Of a stretch of DNA of 64,000 nucleotides, positions 1 to 8,643 are shown piece by piece; within the stretch, counting starts at the first letter, position 1; each line of letters begins with the position of its first letter. The notes under the pieces are model-generated. The model did not search any database, was not told the origin of the DNA, and was given only the letters and a program-made list of their open reading frames with translations. A program made the position numbers and the translations under genes. The stretch is from Helicobacter suis. Its GTDB lineage: Bacteria; Campylobacterota; Campylobacteria; Campylobacterales; Helicobacteraceae. The stretch spans positions 1 to 64,000 of the forward strand of contig NZ_CABIKG010000002.1 of assembly GCF_902196125.1 (NCBI RefSeq), in the 5' to 3' direction.

Positions 1-1
1 T

Positions 2-427
2 AGCCATAACCGCCTTAAAGCTAGAATCAAACTAGCTAAGCTACACAGAAAAATTAAGTTTTTAAGAACGGACTTTTTCTATAAACTAGCTAACTATTTG
101 GCTAAACAATACACCCATGTTTTCATTGAGGATTTGAACATGAAAGCGATGTGTAAGCTGTGGGGTAGAAAGATTAGCGATCTAGCTTTTAGTGAGTTTG
201 TAGCTATCTTAGAGAGAAAAATACAGGTGCACAAGATTGATAGGTTCTATCCAAGCTCTAAGACTTGTTCTAATTGTGGGACACTCAAAGAGGATTTAAG
301 CCTAAAGGATAGGGTATTTAATTGCCACTCTTGTGGCCTTTCTTTGGATAGAGATTTAAACGCAAGTATTAATATTCATAGAGTTGGGGCATCAACTCTT
401 AGAGTAGAGGCTGTAAGACCCGCCTAG
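2..427 (+). CDS. tnpB: TnpB (IS608-like element), C-terminal part, cut by window edge
   Basis: The reading frame is open from the window edge, so only the C-terminal ~141 residues are seen. They contain the end of the RuvC-like nuclease fold, a zinc ribbon (CSNC, then CHSC) and the last catalytic Asp in DRDLNASINI. TnpB is the RNA-guided nuclease of IS200/IS605 elements, and its guide RNA comes from the 3' end of its own gene and the element's right end. It differs from the TnpB near 8 kb: the tail here is HRVGASTLRVEAVRPA. The same tail with small changes occurs in the mini-element at 30880-31056, so both belong to one IS family. Whether the N-terminus is intact cannot be seen. Confidence 0.9.
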   Translation, partial: SHNRLKARIKLAKLHRKIKFLRTDFFYKLANYLAKQYTHVFIEDLNMKAMCKLWGRKISDLAFSEFVAILERKIQVHKIDRFYPSSKTCSNCGTLKEDLSLKDRVFNCHSCGLSLDRDLNASINIHRVGASTLRVEAVRPA

Positions 428-484
428 CTGGCAAGCCTTGATGATCCTAGAATCCCCTAGCTTTAGCTATGGGGAGTATGTCAA
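428..484 (+). mobile_element. Right end of IS608-like element (hairpin plus TCAA cleavage site)
   Basis: Directly after tnpB is a hairpin at 454-474: CCCCTAGC, loop TTTA, then GCTA and GGGG with one bulged T at 470. IS608 transposase is known to recognise subterminal hairpins with an extrahelical T. The tract ends in TCAA at 481-484, the known right cleavage tetranucleotide of ISHp608. Position 485 is therefore the first flanking base, and it falls inside an integrase gene on the other strand. This segment would also form the scaffold end of the TnpB guide RNA, with the guide read from about 485-504. Confidence 0.8.
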
Positions 485-1177
485 TTGCCCTAGAGTGTTA
501 AGTGCTTTATTAATGTTGATGGTGTGCTTTTCAAAGTCTATATCGCCCCATTGCAAGGCTAGTATTTCACCCACTCGCATACCACTAAAGAAGGCTATTG
601 TTAAATAGGTCTTTAAGTAGGGTTGATCACACCCTCTTAGGATTTCTAACACCCGATCTAAGCTAAAGACTTCAATTTTTCTAGGGGCTGGAGCAATTGT
701 GATCTTTTGCTTGTAGTAGGGGGTCTTTTCTAACTGGCCTCTACTCACTGCAAACTCTAAAAAGCTTCTAAGTAGCGTGGTTAAGTGCACAATGCTATTT
801 GTGTTGTAATTATTGTTGATAAGGCCTTTATAAAAGTTGCTGATGTGATCATGGTTTAGCTCAGCTGTGGGCATTTTCACATCTACTTCTAATAACTTCA
901 CAATGGCTTTAAGGCGCTTTTCTATGCTATATTGTGAGCTTTGCTTATAACCAATGTAGCGCTGCTTATATTCCTCTAGCGTGCTAGCTAGTGGTACTTC
1001 TAGCGGATCAATAAATCTTTTTCTAGCCTTTGCCGCCTTCACTCTGTCCTCTAGCTGATCTAGTGCTCTAGCGCGGTTTTTCTCTGTATCTTTTAGCTTT
1101 AGGCTTTTGCGTACTCGCTTGCCATCTTCTGTATAGTATTCAGCATAAAGCTGATCTTTTCGTGTGTATACACGCAT
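485..1177 (-). pseudogene. Tyrosine recombinase/integrase truncated by IS insertion
   Basis: The first ~230 residues of a phage- or island-type tyrosine integrase are present: an N-terminal arm-binding-like region (MRVYTRKDQLYAEYYTEDGK), a SAM-like core-binding domain, and the start of the catalytic domain with the first active-site Arg in SGMRVGEILALQWGDID. The HxxR, second Arg and Tyr motifs are missing because the frame runs into the IS right end at 484 and stops at 467. I start it at 1177 because AAGGGAG lies just upstream of that ATG. It probably served the island carrying the methyltransferase genes, and as it stands it cannot be catalytically active. Confidence 0.85.
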
Positions 1178-1434
1178 GTAACTCCCTTGTTTTAAATTTG
1201 TTAAGGCTACTGGCCTTTGTGTGATCACTTAACCAACCGCTCCTACAAACCTATAAAACCCTATAAATCTATAGACTAAGAGCACGGAATTTTTGTTGTA
1301 CTCCTGTTTCAATCATGGTTGGTTACTAGTTGACTTGTTTTTAAATCTGCTAATAGAGTTATCTATCCTCAGGGCTCAATTTAGCGGAGTTCCCTACTAA
1401 ATGCTTAAACAGGTTTAATAGAAGAGATTAGCTT

Positions 1435-2274
1435 TTATTTTCTAAAGTTCAAAATATTCTGATTATGGTGGTTTATTTTATAAGCAAATGGATAGCCAAA
1501 GGGATATAATGGTTTGTTCTCCTGTATTAACGCCACATTTCCGCAAAACTCGTATCCACAATCCACCATCAATCTGATAACATCGCCAACGACATTTGTT
1601 TCCTTCTTGTTGACGGTAAAATCACTAATCACGATAGAACAGTATCTCCTACCTTTTAAAATTCTCTTGATTCCACCAAACAATGTGTACAAGGCCTTTA
1701 AAAAATCTCCATAAGTTTTTAAATTTTCTAAGTCTAGTCCACTGTTATTATAAGAGACAATCCCCAATCTTGCTCCATTTCTATATCCTTTTATACTCTT
1801 GTTACTCCTTATACCCTCTGATTTATTTTTTAAAATATTATAGTAGGGTGGGGAGGTAACTACATAATCTATGCTATCCTCCTGCAACTTTTTCACTAAA
1901 TCTAAGTTATGGCCCAAAATATACTGGTAATGGTCATGTTCAATTGCACCCAGTGTACTCAGTCTATTTTTGGCCAACTGATAATACTCTTTACTTAAAT
2001 CAAACCCAATACCATATCTCTCTAAGTTGTAAGCAGCAATTAAACTTGTCCCACTACCACAAAAGGGATCTAAAATAGTCATGCGTTTCTTTGTAAAAAG
2101 CTTGATGAGTTTCTCAATGTCTTTGACTAAAAAAGGTGCAGGATGTTTGAAAGCCTCCTTATCAAGCCCACATTTTTCACTAAACCAAAAGCTAGAAGTT
2201 AATTTGAGCCATTCCTTACCTGTTAAATCATTTAAAGTGTTGCGTTTATCGTACTTTCCTTCTGCATTACCCAT
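1435..2274 (-). CDS. DNA (cytosine-N4/adenine-N6) methyltransferase
   Basis: This 279-residue protein has the SAM-binding motif DPFCGSG at residues 69-75 and the catalytic motif SPPY at 141-144, preceded by VVT. Motif I before motif IV, and SPPY rather than DPPY, fits N4-cytosine or related amino-methyltransferases; the modified base is inference. It transfers methyl groups from SAM to a DNA amino group. Its ATG lies within the last codons of the upstream methyltransferase gene (8-bp overlap), so the two are probably translated together. The gene is AT-rich and lies in an island beside a broken integrase, which suggests horizontal acquisition. Confidence 0.85.
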   Translation of the reverse strand: MGNAEGKYDKRNTLNDLTGKEWLKLTSSFWFSEKCGLDKEAFKHPAPFLVKDIEKLIKLFTKKRMTILDPFCGSGTSLIAAYNLERYGIGFDLSKEYYQLAKNRLSTLGAIEHDHYQYILGHNLDLVKKLQEDSIDYVVTSPPYYNILKNKSEGIRSNKSIKGYRNGARLGIVSYNNSGLDLENLKTYGDFLKALYTLFGGIKRILKGRRYCSIVISDFTVNKKETNVVGDVIRLMVDCGYEFCGNVALIQENKPLYPFGYPFAYKINHHNQNILNFRK

Positions 2275-4708
2275 TAATTGCCTTTAGATAGGTAGCTAAG
2301 TTTGGATTCTTGGTATGATTTAAGTTATCCACATCGCTATAGGTGATGTATTTCCAATTGTGATCTCTTATCGCTTTTGTCAATGTGTCTTTGAGTCTGA
2401 GTAATTCATCTTTTCTAGCATCAGGGATTACGATGATTTTATCTACATTGCTATGCAGAACAGAAGCTCTATGCAACGCTGTGATGATGTTAGTTGAATT
2501 CTCAACCTCAAATATACACTCAATTTTATTGTCCTTTATGAATATGATGTCAATCATTTCTGCTCGGCTTATAAAATATTGCTCTTGATTCAAGTTTGAA
2601 ACTTCTTGCAAATCTAGGACATCACAAATACTCCTCAAATGTATCTCTTGTTCTTTAATCACGATTCTTTCTGGCTGTTCTCTCTTACCCACATAAATCT
2701 TATAGCCAAGTTTTTTGCCTATGTTGCCAATATGGTAAATGTATTCTGTGTGTTTGGTAGCTTGCAGGACACTTTCTGCGTCTTTGTTATAAACATAGCC
2801 ACTACTTGACTTGAGGGCAAATTTTTTTAAACTTGCTTGGATACTGCTCTGTGTAGGTGTCAGACCATTAGGGAAGTTTTTGTAGATCGCTGCAAGTGCA
2901 TCATCTAGTGTGATCAACGCTTTTGTTTTAAGCGCATACAGTATCACTTTATCTACTCGATCGCTCAATGGAACATGATAAAGGGAAATATGCTTATGAG
3001 GCTCTTTTAACCACCATAGTCCATCTACCTTGCTAGCCTTGCCGCGCTGATTTGTAATGATAAAAGTCTTTCCAATTTCAGCGGACAAGGCTTTTTTGAT
3101 GTCGCCATCGCAGTCATGGCTAAAGATATAGCCGCTACTTGTAATTTCAGCTAGTATGGCATCAAATAAGATGACAAAAGGAGTGGGTTCGTTTCTAGCA
3201 GAAATGGCTCTTATGCCTATCTTTACTATCATCTTATTAAGATTATCTAAAGATTTGCTTTTATCTGGAGTTGTAGTTCTTTTGGTACATCTAATGTAAA
3301 AATCTGTACCAGAAGTTCCATATGGATTTGCCACAACAGACTCTCCACTACGCCTATTTTTCTGGTGAATCACCTTCTCTATGATAAAACCCGCATCTTG
3401 CAAGCTTCTAATAAAACAATTCCATATTTGAATATCCTTATTGTGGAATGTGATAACCATTTTTCCATTATCTTTAAGTACTCTGTGTAGCTGTTTTAGA
3501 GCATTTGTAAATTTTATGCCATAATTTTTCAAGTCAAATTTTTTGTTGATTGTGATCTCACTGTTAAAATCAATCTCTCCAAATTTAACGTCATATTTCT
3601 TCAGCCAAACTAACCATAGATAAGACAGATCAAAATACTGCACAAGCCCGCCATAAGGTGGATCTGTCAATATAAAATCCACCGAATTCTCACTAACATA
3701 GTCTGTTAAAGTCAAGACATTAACACTCCCGTATTTTAAGCTAAAGGCATTGTCTGATTTCCTCTTATTTGCACAAGCAACCCTTTTGAGCTTTATTTTG
3801 TTTTTATCTATGTAGGTATTTGAACATTTCAAGGCACTCTCAACAGACTGTTTACCAAAACAACTGTTATAAAAAACAATGAGTGGATTTTGCTCCATCT
3901 GCCTACTAGAACACACATAGGCACTTCTACCCCAGCTTGTGGAGAAGTTTCTACGTGCTTGTTCTCTTCTTGGTATATTCATTTTACAACATAGATGTGT
4001 TGCCATCAAGAAACCAAATACTAAGAATTTCTTGATGTCCTTATCCTTAACTTTTAGAATTTTACTAAATACCAATGATAGGACATAAAGATTTCTCTTT
4101 GTCCAAATAAATTTAAAATTATTCCCCCCTATTTTTTCAATAAAATTTGCCGTGAATGAATAGCTGTCTAAAAATTCTTCGTCTATATAGTCCAATCCTA
4201 ATTTTTGTAGATTGATTGTCTTTGCAAACAATAGCGCTTCTAAATCTTGCTGTATCTGTACTCTGCGCGTACTATTTTTAAATTTATATTTTTTGTATTC
4301 ACTCAGACACACTTCGTAAATCTCGTTTTTATCGTATTTGATATTGTGGATAATGCCATCATACTCCCACAATTTTTTATAATATTCATCATCTCTCACA
4401 CTAGCAACAATTTCTAACGCTACTTTTTTAAAACTATCATGATCAAAATCTGAAGTATAAACCTCAATAAAAAATGAACTCAATGGGTTTAGATCAAAAC
4501 AAATGGCCTTTCTATTAGCTCTTAATGCTTCAATTGCAGACATCCCACTACCACAGAATGGGTCCAAAAATACGCCATCTGGAGGTGTGAATGCTTGAAT
4601 GTATGCATGCCAAATATTATGGGGCTTCTTACCCCAATACTTCATTGCCGTATAAACTGCGGGGCGTTTGCTCTCAACAAGCGCATTATTAATAGGATTT
4701 TCTAACAT
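2267..4708 (-). CDS. Large DNA methyltransferase with C-terminal nuclease-like domain
   Basis: The protein has 813 residues. DPFCGSG is at 49-55, after a KYWGKKPHNIWHAYI motif. Catalytic TDPPYGG is at 348-354, so about 290 residues are inserted between motifs I and IV. Residues ~585-650 look like a winged helix. The C-terminal ~150 residues resemble a PD-(D/E)xK fold: MIDIIFI with D720, then IFEVENS with E734-x-E736 (E-x-E rather than the usual E-x-K). The nuclease reading is inference from pattern only. With the overlapping downstream methyltransferase it could form a compact restriction-modification or related defence unit with separate strand modification. No separate restriction gene is adjacent. 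Confidence 0.8.
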   Translation of the reverse strand: MLENPINNALVESKRPAVYTAMKYWGKKPHNIWHAYIQAFTPPDGVFLDPFCGSGMSAIEALRANRKAICFDLNPLSSFFIEVYTSDFDHDSFKKVALEIVASVRDDEYYKKLWEYDGIIHNIKYDKNEIYEVCLSEYKKYKFKNSTRRVQIQQDLEALLFAKTINLQKLGLDYIDEEFLDSYSFTANFIEKIGGNNFKFIWTKRNLYVLSLVFSKILKVKDKDIKKFLVFGFLMATHLCCKMNIPRREQARRNFSTSWGRSAYVCSSRQMEQNPLIVFYNSCFGKQSVESALKCSNTYIDKNKIKLKRVACANKRKSDNAFSLKYGSVNVLTLTDYVSENSVDFILTDPPYGGLVQYFDLSYLWLVWLKKYDVKFGEIDFNSEITINKKFDLKNYGIKFTNALKQLHRVLKDNGKMVITFHNKDIQIWNCFIRSLQDAGFIIEKVIHQKNRRSGESVVANPYGTSGTDFYIRCTKRTTTPDKSKSLDNLNKMIVKIGIRAISARNEPTPFVILFDAILAEITSSGYIFSHDCDGDIKKALSAEIGKTFIITNQRGKASKVDGLWWLKEPHKHISLYHVPLSDRVDKVILYALKTKALITLDDALAAIYKNFPNGLTPTQSSIQASLKKFALKSSSGYVYNKDAESVLQATKHTEYIYHIGNIGKKLGYKIYVGKREQPERIVIKEQEIHLRSICDVLDLQEVSNLNQEQYFISRAEMIDIIFIKDNKIECIFEVENSTNIITALHRASVLHSNVDKIIVIPDARKDELLRLKDTLTKAIRDHNWKYITYSDVDNLNHTKNPNLATYLKAING

Positions 4709-5399
4709 CTAGTGTCCTTTTGTCTATAAATTCTACAAACTCGCTGGTGTGGCTGGTTTTTTATGCTATTACAGCAGTCTTCTTTCCACTTGTATTAACT
4801 AAAGATATGTCAAAGAATAAGCAGGTTGTTCCCAACACATCTTAGCATAGGTGTTAGCATAGCCAGATTTAGGGCGCAGTGTTGGGGGTAAGTCTCTTTT
4901 ATCTTGCTTTTAAATATTTCATGATCGCGATGAGTTGTGGGTTATTCTTAGGACTGGCATGTTCGCACAGCAAATCGCCACGCACACAAACTCTAAAAAG
5001 AAATTGTTAGCAAATTGATAGGAGTAATCACCACTTTCACCACTTTCAATGCATGGTAGATCATCTATGGCAAGTCTAAGAGTAATGCAATTTTAAATTG
5101 TATCACTTTATTTTATGCCACATCACAGAAGTATCGCTTGGACAAGACAAGCCCCCACACTCGCTAAAACAATCCCTTTTTAAAACTAAGCTTGCTGTTA
5201 AATTAAAATTTGCCCTATAACCCTTCTATCAAATCCACACTAAAGACAAACCTACTAACACCAACAAACCTAGCAACCGCCTAATTTGTCCTAAAAATGT
5301 CCCTATAAATCCTTAAAGGCTTAACAATGTACTAACGAAAATATTGTTATAGCGCTACAGACTCAAGCATGGTAATTTATAACCATGCTCTTTAATCCT
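4709..5399. other. Gene-poor tract between methyltransferase gene and icd
   Basis: This 690-bp stretch has no convincing complete gene. On the minus strand, 4899-5006 encodes a 35-residue open stretch with RGDLLCEHASPKNNPQLIA and a stop at 4899-4901. It has no start codon and reads like the end of a decayed gene. The rest is AT-rich and stop-laden, consistent with an eroded island border. I see no tRNA or clear attachment site. Confidence 0.5.
5366..5389 (-). terminator. Possible stem-loop at the end of icd
   Basis: AGCATGGT at 5366-5373 pairs with ACCATGCT at 5382-5389 across an AT-rich loop, eleven bases past the icd stop. There is no U-run on the icd strand, so intrinsic termination is uncertain; it may instead stabilise the 3' end. 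Confidence 0.4.
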
Positions 5400-6677
5400 C
5401 TACAAATGCGAAATGATCACCTCGCCAAATTCAGAACTAGAAACCTCGCTAGCTCCTTCCATCAAACGGGCAAAGTCATAAGTAACTTTTTTACTCGCAA
5501 TGGCTCCTTGCATGCCCTTTACAATCAAATCAGCAGCTTCAATCCAGCCTAGATGGCGCAACATCATCTCCGCGCTTAAAATGATTGATCCGGGATTGAC
5601 CTTATTTTGCCCCGCGTATTTAGGTGCGGTGCCATGTGTGGCCTCAAAGAGCGCGACGCTATCATTTAAATTAGCCCCCGGAGCAATGCCAATACCCCCC
5701 ACCATAGCCGCTAGCGCATCTGAGATATAATCCCCGTTTAAATTCATGGTAGCAATCACATCATATTCTGCGGGGCGTAATAAAATTTGTTGTAAGAAGG
5801 CATCTGCAATCATGTCTTTAATCACAATTTCTTTACCGGTTTTGGGGTTTTTAAGGGTACACCAGGGGCCTTTATCTAGCAACTTAGCGCCAAATTCTCT
5901 TTGTGCTAGGGCATAACCCCACTTCATAAACGCCCCCTCAGTGTATTTCATGATATTGCCCTTGTGCACAAAGGTAAGACTATTCCTATTATTATCAATG
6001 GTGTATTCAATGGCTTTACGCACAAGTCTTTCTGTGCCCTCTAGGCTGATAGGCTTGATACCAACGCCACTAGTATGGGGGAAACGGATTTTAGAAACTT
6101 TGAGTTCTTCTTGTAAAAATTTGATGAGCTTTTTGGCCTCTTGACTGCCTTGAGCAAACTCAATACCTGCATAGATGTCTTCGCTATTTTCTCTAAAGAT
6201 AACCATATCCACTTTGCCCGGCTCTTTAACTGGACTAGGGCTACCATACCAACGCACAGGTCTTAAGCACACATAAAGGTCCATTTTTTGGCGCAAAGCC
6301 ACATTTAAAGAGCGAAAACCCTCCCCCACAGGAGTGGTCAAAGGCCCCTTAATAGAGACTTTAAAATGGTTGATCGCCTCAATGGTATCGGGCAATAGCC
6401 ATTGTTCCTCTGGAGTGAGCGCGCTCTCATTTTTAAATTTGTTATAGCACTTCTCGCCCACAAACACTTCATACCACGCAATTTTCTTAGCTCCCTTATA
6501 AGCTTTTTGCACGCTCGCATCCACCACCTTTTGCATCACAGGCGTAATATCCACACCGATTCCATCGCCTTCAATAAAAGGAATAATGGGGTTATTTGGC
6601 ACATGCAATTTATCCTCTTTAAAAGTAATGGCCTCGCCCTCTGTAGGCTGAGATAGGTATTTTGGGTTATAAGACAT
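5400..6677 (-). CDS. icd: Isocitrate dehydrogenase (NADP+)
   Basis: The 425-residue enzyme oxidatively decarboxylates isocitrate to 2-oxoglutarate in the TCA cycle. It carries the isocitrate-binding tract with [34 protein letters not shown], the catalytic-Asp region [16 protein letters not shown], and the cofactor-site sequence [12 protein letters not shown]. The start at 6677 is set by AAGGAG just upstream of [12 protein letters not shown]; an in-frame ATG 42 bases earlier has no such site. Citrate synthase lies 3 kb away on the other strand, so the two early TCA enzymes remain neighbours, although the GTPase gene and its IS lie between them. Confidence 0.97.
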   Translation of the reverse strand: MSYNPKYLSQPTEGEAITFKEDKLHVPNNPIIPFIEGDGIGVDITPVMQKVVDASVQKAYKGAKKIAWYEVFVGEKCYNKFKNESALTPEEQWLLPDTIEAINHFKVSIKGPLTTPVGEGFRSLNVALRQKMDLYVCLRPVRWYGSPSPVKEPGKVDMVIFRENSEDIYAGIEFAQGSQEAKKLIKFLQEELKVSKIRFPHTSGVGIKPISLEGTERLVRKAIEYTIDNNRNSLTFVHKGNIMKYTEGAFMKWGYALAQREFGAKLLDKGPWCTLKNPKTGKEIVIKDMIADAFLQQILLRPAEYDVIATMNLNGDYISDALAAMVGGIGIAPGANLNDSVALFEATHGTAPKYAGQNKVNPGSIILSAEMMLRHLGWIEAADLIVKGMQGAIASKKVTYDFARLMEGASEVSSSEFGEVIISHL

Positions 6678-6773
6678 GAAAAACTCCTTGAAAATAGTAT
6701 GCCTGACATTGTAGCACAAAGCTAGTTTAAAATCTTTTGGCTAAAATGGGGCTTTTTAAGCAGGGGAGCGTTT

Positions 6774-6810
6774 ATGGCTGGTGAAGTGAGTTTGGATTTG
6801 GCAGATTTAA
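6774..6810 (+). pseudogene. 5' fragment of DUF697 GTPase gene, split by the IS
   Basis: ATG at 6774 opens a frame reading MAGEVSLDLADL followed by the first base of the next codon at 6810. The last five bases are TTTAA (6806-6810), the usual IS605 target. Joining 6810 to 8649 completes an ATG codon and continues straight into SKALGQVKEN of the GTPase. This fragment is therefore the original N-terminus, separated from the rest by 1838 bp. Confidence 0.85.
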
Positions 6811-6861
6811 TAACCTTCAGCAGAAATCCCACCCGTCTTTAGCGGGTGGGATGAATGCCAC

Positions 6862-7290
6862 CTACCCTTGATTCTCTATATATCTTTTGATGGTTTCTGG
6901 ATTAGCCTCTCCTATGGAACAAGCAAAAAAACCATCTGTCCAAAAAGTTCTCTTGTTCCAAAAATGCCTTCTCAAGAGTGGAATAAATCTAGACTCTCTC
7001 CAAATTCTATAGGTGGTTATCTGCTTGATTCTTAGTATTATTGAGCTAATAGAGATTCTAGGGATATACTGAATCATCAAGTGTAGATGGTCTTTATCTG
7101 TTTCCATTGCTATAATGAGAAAATCTGAATTTTTCTCTATTTCCTCAACTATAGATTTTATAAAAGTAGCTATCTCTCCTATGAGTAACTTTTTTCTATA
7201 TTTACACACCAAAATCAAATGAGCTTTTAGATTGTGCTTACTTCTATTGGTAGATAAATAGCCTTTCAGCTTATAGTGGTTTTCTTTCAT
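6862..7290 (-). CDS. tnpA: Y1 (HUH) transposase TnpA
   Basis: The 142-residue protein is of normal length for the IS200/IS605 family. The HUH metal-binding motif is H68-L-H70 (KDHLHLMIQY) and the nucleophile is Y137 in EANPETIKRYIENQ. The conserved start region KHNLKAHLILVCKYRKKLL is also present. It cleaves and rejoins single-stranded DNA at the element ends, guided by the hairpins at 6828-6850 and 8618-8640. The gene starts 88 bases from tnpB and points away from it, so both promoters lie in that gap. All catalytic residues are present. Confidence 0.96.
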   Translation of the reverse strand: MKENHYKLKGYLSTNRSKHNLKAHLILVCKYRKKLLIGEIATFIKSIVEEIEKNSDFLIIAMETDKDHLHLMIQYIPRISISSIILRIKQITTYRIWRESRFIPLLRRHFWNKRTFWTDGFFACSIGEANPETIKRYIENQG

Positions 7291-7377
7291 TAACTTAACA
7301 AACCTCTTGGAGTTAGTTTTATACAGTTATTATATGATTGTTGTATAATAATATAAAATAATTAAGGGAATAAAAAA

Positions 7378-8643
7378 TTGCTTAGGGCAATGAAATTTAG
7401 AATTTATCCCAATGCTGAACAAAAGGTATTGATGCACAAGCACTTTGGTTGTGCTAGGGTGATTTACAATTATTTCCTAGAATACCGCCAAAAGCAATAT
7501 GCATTGGGCATTAGAGAAAATTACTTTAGCATGCAAAAGGTGCTCACTACTCTTAAAAAACAAGAGGCTTATTCTTATTTGAATGAGTGCAACTCTCAAA
7601 GCTTGCAAATGGCATTAAGACAACTCACTACTGCTTTTGATAGGTTTTTCTCTAAACTAGCGGATTATCCTAGATTCAAATCTAAAAAATATGCCAAGCA
7701 GTCTTTCTGTATCCCCCAACACTTAGAAATAAATCTAGAATCTAATCAGATTAGGTTGCCAAAATTCAAAGAACCCATCAAAGCCAAGTTCCATAGATTT
7801 TTGTCTAAAAACTTTGCAATCAAACAAGGCTTTATCTCTTGCGTGACGGATAGATACTATTTTTCTGTAAGCTATGAGGATAACAAACCTATACCCAAGC
7901 CTAAAGTTATTCAAAAAGCTGTAGGCTTGGACATGGGTTTAGAATCTTTGGTGATAGCCAGTAATGGCGTGTTCTATCCCTATAAAAAGTTTTTCCAAAA
8001 TCTACAAATTAAACTCATCAAAGCCCAAAGGAGGTTATCTAAAAAGCTAAAAGGTTCACACAACAGCAGAAAACAAATAAAGAAAGTGGCACAAATCCAT
8101 GCTTCTATCAGGAATAGCAGAGAAGACTACTTGCATAAAATCAGTAACGAAATAACCAATCAATACGATCTTGTTGCAGTAGAAACCTTGAGAGTTAGAA
8201 ACTTGGTTAAAAACCATAAACTGGCTAAGGGTATTGCCAATGCTAGCTGGTCTAGGCTTGTTAGTCTATTAGAATACAAAGCTAGCTGGAAAGGTAAAAC
8301 TCTACTTAAGATTGATCAATACTTCCCTAGCTCTCAAATCTGCTCTACTTGTGGAAGTAATACAGGTAAAAAGCCACTGCATATTAGAAATTTTGTCTGT
8401 CCTTGTTGCAAAACACGCCACCATAGAGACCTAAATGCGAGTATCAATATTAGAAACTATGCTTTAGGTATGCTAGATGATAGGCATGCAATCAAGGTAG
8501 ACAAAACTAGGGTAGGGATTACCCGAAGTTACGCTTGTGGAGATTCCTCTAATGGGGTAGTAACTCAGTATGGTTTATTACTAGATACTACTAGTTATGG
8601 ATCGTTGAAACAAGAAGCCCACCCGTCTTTAGCGGGTGGGTGA
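7378..8643 (+). CDS. tnpB: TnpB RNA-guided nuclease of the IS605-type element
   Basis: The 421-residue protein has a complete RuvC triad: D185 in GLDMGLES, E269 in VAVETLRV and D351 in HHRDLNASINI. A zinc ribbon uses C322/C325 and C341/C344. The start is TTG at 7378 (MLRAMKFRIYP); the ATG at 7390 is the alternative. TnpB proteins cut DNA next to a motif matching the transposition target, guided by an RNA from the element's right end. Here that motif would be TTTAA and the guide would begin at 8649. The coding frame runs through the right-end hairpin and overlaps the truncated GTPase frame by 8 bp (GTGGGTGA). Confidence 0.95.
   Translation: MLRAMKFRIYPNAEQKVLMHKHFGCARVIYNYFLEYRQKQYALGIRENYFSMQKVLTTLKKQEAYSYLNECNSQSLQMALRQLTTAFDRFFSKLADYPRFKSKKYAKQSFCIPQHLEINLESNQIRLPKFKEPIKAKFHRFLSKNFAIKQGFISCVTDRYYFSVSYEDNKPIPKPKVIQKAVGLDMGLESLVIASNGVFYPYKKFFQNLQIKLIKAQRRLSKKLKGSHNSRKQIKKVAQIHASIRNSREDYLHKISNEITNQYDLVAVETLRVRNLVKNHKLAKGIANASWSRLVSLLEYKASWKGKTLLKIDQYFPSSQICSTCGSNTGKKPLHIRNFVCPCCKTRHHRDLNASINIRNYALGMLDDRHAIKVDKTRVGITRSYACGDSSNGVVTQYGLLLDTTSYGSLKQEAHPSLAGG

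Noticed and set aside
4899-5006. Short minus-strand protein-like tail (RGDLLCEHASPKNN)
   Set aside because: Only 35 codons with no start codon or upstream continuation; recorded only as possible gene debris.
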